Made by a program: the position numbers and the translations under genes
In this document: positions 6,849 through 7,404 of the stretch, piece after piece
How the letters are laid out: the number at the start of each line of letters is the position of its first letter
How positions within the stretch are numbered: the first letter of the stretch is position 1
Notes under the pieces: model-generated
Told to the model about the DNA's origin: nothing
Database searches by the model: none
What the model saw: only the letters and a program-made list of their open reading frames with translations
Assembly: GCA_002342295.1 (NCBI GenBank)
Contig: DDPR01000017.1
Coordinates: forward strand, 1 to 7,404
Origin: Burkholderiales bacterium UBA2463
GTDB lineage: Bacteria; Pseudomonadota; Gammaproteobacteria; Burkholderiales; Burkholderiaceae_A
Direction: 5' to 3'
Length of the DNA: 7,404 nucleotides

Positions 6849-6877
6849 TTGACAGGGGCTCCCCACCCCGTTACTAT
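6849..6877 (+). promoter_or_regulatory. Sigma70-type rRNA operon promoter
   Basis: A perfect -35 box TTGACA at 6849-6854, a 17-bp spacer and a -10 box TACTAT at 6872-6877 (5 of 6 matches to TATAAT). The expected transcription start is near 6884, about 200 nt before the mature 16S end, a normal rRNA leader length. The region just upstream of the -35 is not A/T-rich, so no obvious UP element is seen. No second promoter of similar quality is visible between here and 16S. Confidence 0.85.
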
Positions 6878-6905
6878 CTCTCCTCTTCGCTGGTCACGAA
6901 GTCAC

Positions 6906-6924
6906 GCAACTGCAACACAGTTGC
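6906..6924 (+). promoter_or_regulatory. boxB-like hairpin in the rRNA leader
   Basis: Inverted repeat GCAACTG (6906-6912), loop CAACA, CAGTTGC (6918-6924): a perfect 7-bp stem with a 5-nt loop, about 20 nt before boxA. The order hairpin then boxA matches the boxB-boxA arrangement of rRNA antitermination sites. The role is inferred from position. Confidence 0.5.
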
Positions 6925-6943
6925 CGCTGGGGCGTGCCCTTCT

Positions 6944-6955
6944 CGTTCTTTAAAA
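6944..6955 (+). promoter_or_regulatory. boxA antitermination element
   Basis: CGTTCTTTAAAA matches 9 of 12 bases of the E. coli rRNA boxA TGCTCTTTAACA, including the CTTTAA core. In E. coli, boxA is bound as RNA by NusB and S10 to make polymerase resist Rho on untranslated rRNA. Position in the leader fits. Confidence 0.7.
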
Positions 6956-7016
6956 ACATACAGCCGATAAGTGTGGGCATTTGGGCAGAGATGCAAAACG
7001 TCTCAAAAACCAAATG

Positions 7017-7067
7017 CTCAACGTAATTAAAGGTTTTTTCGAAAGAAGAAACCTCGTCAGCGTTGAG
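7017..7067 (+). other. Leader hairpin immediately upstream of 16S
   Basis: Outer stem CTCAACG (7017-7023) with CGTTGAG (7061-7067), a small internal loop, then an inner 10-bp stem 7031-7040 with 7045-7054 (one G-U pair) closed by a GAAA tetraloop at 7041-7044. It ends about 15 nt before the mature 16S 5' end. It is probably part of the precursor structure that guides folding or processing; the long RNase III stem would need the 3' flank of 16S, which is outside the window. Confidence 0.6.
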
Positions 7068-7082
7068 TTTTAAAAAATGATC

Positions 7083-7404
7083 GAACTGAAGAGTTTGATC
7101 CTGGCTCAGATTGAACGCTGGCGGCATGCCTTACACATGCAAGTCGAACGGCAGCGGACCTTCGGGTGCCGGCGAGTGGCGAACGGGTGAGTAATACATC
7201 GGAACGTACCCAGTAGCGGGGGATAGCCCGGCGAAAGCCGGATTAATACCGCATACGCCCTACGGGGGAAAGGGGGGGATCGTAAGACCTCTCACTATTG
7301 GAGCGGCCGATGGCTGATTAGCTAGTTGGCGGGGTAAAGGCCCACCAAGGCGACGATCAGTAGCTGGTCTGAGAGGACGACCAGCCACACTGGGACTGAG
7401 ACAC
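7083..7404 (+). rRNA. 16S ribosomal RNA, 5' part (~322 nt), runs off the right edge
   Basis: Small-subunit rRNA of the 30S ribosome. The start is placed by aligning GAACTGAAGAGTTTGATC with E. coli position 1 (AAATTGAAGAGTTTGATC). The universal GAGTTTGATCCTGGCTCAG lies at 7091-7109. GCCTTACACATGCAAGTCGA, GAACGGGTGAGTAATACATC, AGCCCGGCGAAAGCCGGATT and ACTGGGACTGAGACAC follow in the proper order, with no insertion or break seen. The V1 hairpin (helix 6) is short and capped by a UUCG loop at 7161-7164. The sequence is of Betaproteobacteria-Burkholderiales type. The rest of 16S and the downstream tRNA, 23S and 5S genes are expected beyond the edge. Confidence 0.98.

Larger units (their letters stand above)
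6884..7082 (+). other. rRNA operon 5' leader (transcribed spacer before 16S)
   Basis: About 200 nt between the predicted transcription start and the mature 16S 5' end. It contains no convincing protein frame. It holds, in order, a boxB-like hairpin, a boxA and a long imperfect hairpin next to 16S, the layout of an antitermination and RNA-processing leader. The stretch TTCTTTAAAAA followed by CAGCCGATAAGTGTGGGC resembles leaders of other Betaproteobacteria as I remember them. The start coordinate is inferred from the -10 position only. Confidence 0.7.

Noticed and set aside
6833..6868. G-rich and C-rich stretches that could form a hairpin over the rRNA promoter
   Set aside because: Pairing needs bulges and a G-U pair, and the segment is better explained as the -35 box and spacer of the promoter.
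6894..7127. Minus-strand frame (77 codons) across the rRNA leader and 16S start
   Set aside because: It overlaps the rRNA gene and its leader elements and has no protein features.

Overview
The window is a gene-dense stretch of a GC-rich bacterial chromosome. The first ~320 nt of a 16S rRNA gene at the right edge read as Betaproteobacteria, order Burkholderiales (start GAACTGAAGAGTTTGATC, then GGCGGCATGCCTTACACATG and CGGATTAATACCGCATACG). The protein genes agree: separate trpE-trpG-trpD-trpC genes without trpF, trpB or trpA attached, and rpe and mltA nearby. I would not name a genus from this much 16S. Intergenic gaps are very short except just before the rRNA operon.

Left part (1-803, minus strand): rpe (ribulose-phosphate 3-epimerase) runs off the left edge. 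A very small gene for a predicted 27-residue single-pass membrane protein sits 8 bp ahead of it. The last part of rpe may be frameshifted. Transcribed the other way, mltA (periplasmic lytic transglycosylase, 802-2004) starts in the same CATG tetranucleotide as the small gene, so the two divergent units have no intergenic space.

Centre (2020-6777, plus strand): trpE, trpG, trpD and trpC are joined by three identical 4-bp ATGA stop/start overlaps. They encode the steps from chorismate to indole-3-glycerol phosphate: TrpE and TrpG make anthranilate, TrpD attaches phosphoribosyl, and TrpC closes the indole ring. trpE follows mltA by 15 bp with no leader peptide or attenuator visible. A crotonase-family enoyl-CoA hydratase follows trpC by 24 bp with its own strong ribosome binding site.

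Right part (6778-7404): about 300 bp without protein genes leads to an rRNA operon. It holds a strong hairpin whose T-tract lies on the minus-strand side, a near-consensus sigma70 promoter (TTGACA, 17 bp, TACTAT), a leader with a boxB-like hairpin and a boxA, a long imperfect hairpin just before the 16S start, and then the 5' part of 16S rRNA.

Most of the window is ordinary housekeeping sequence and I see no novel defence, mobile or biosynthetic system. The points worth a second look are the tiny membrane-protein gene and its shared start with mltA, the odd 3' end of rpe, and the orientation of the hairpin before the rRNA promoter.
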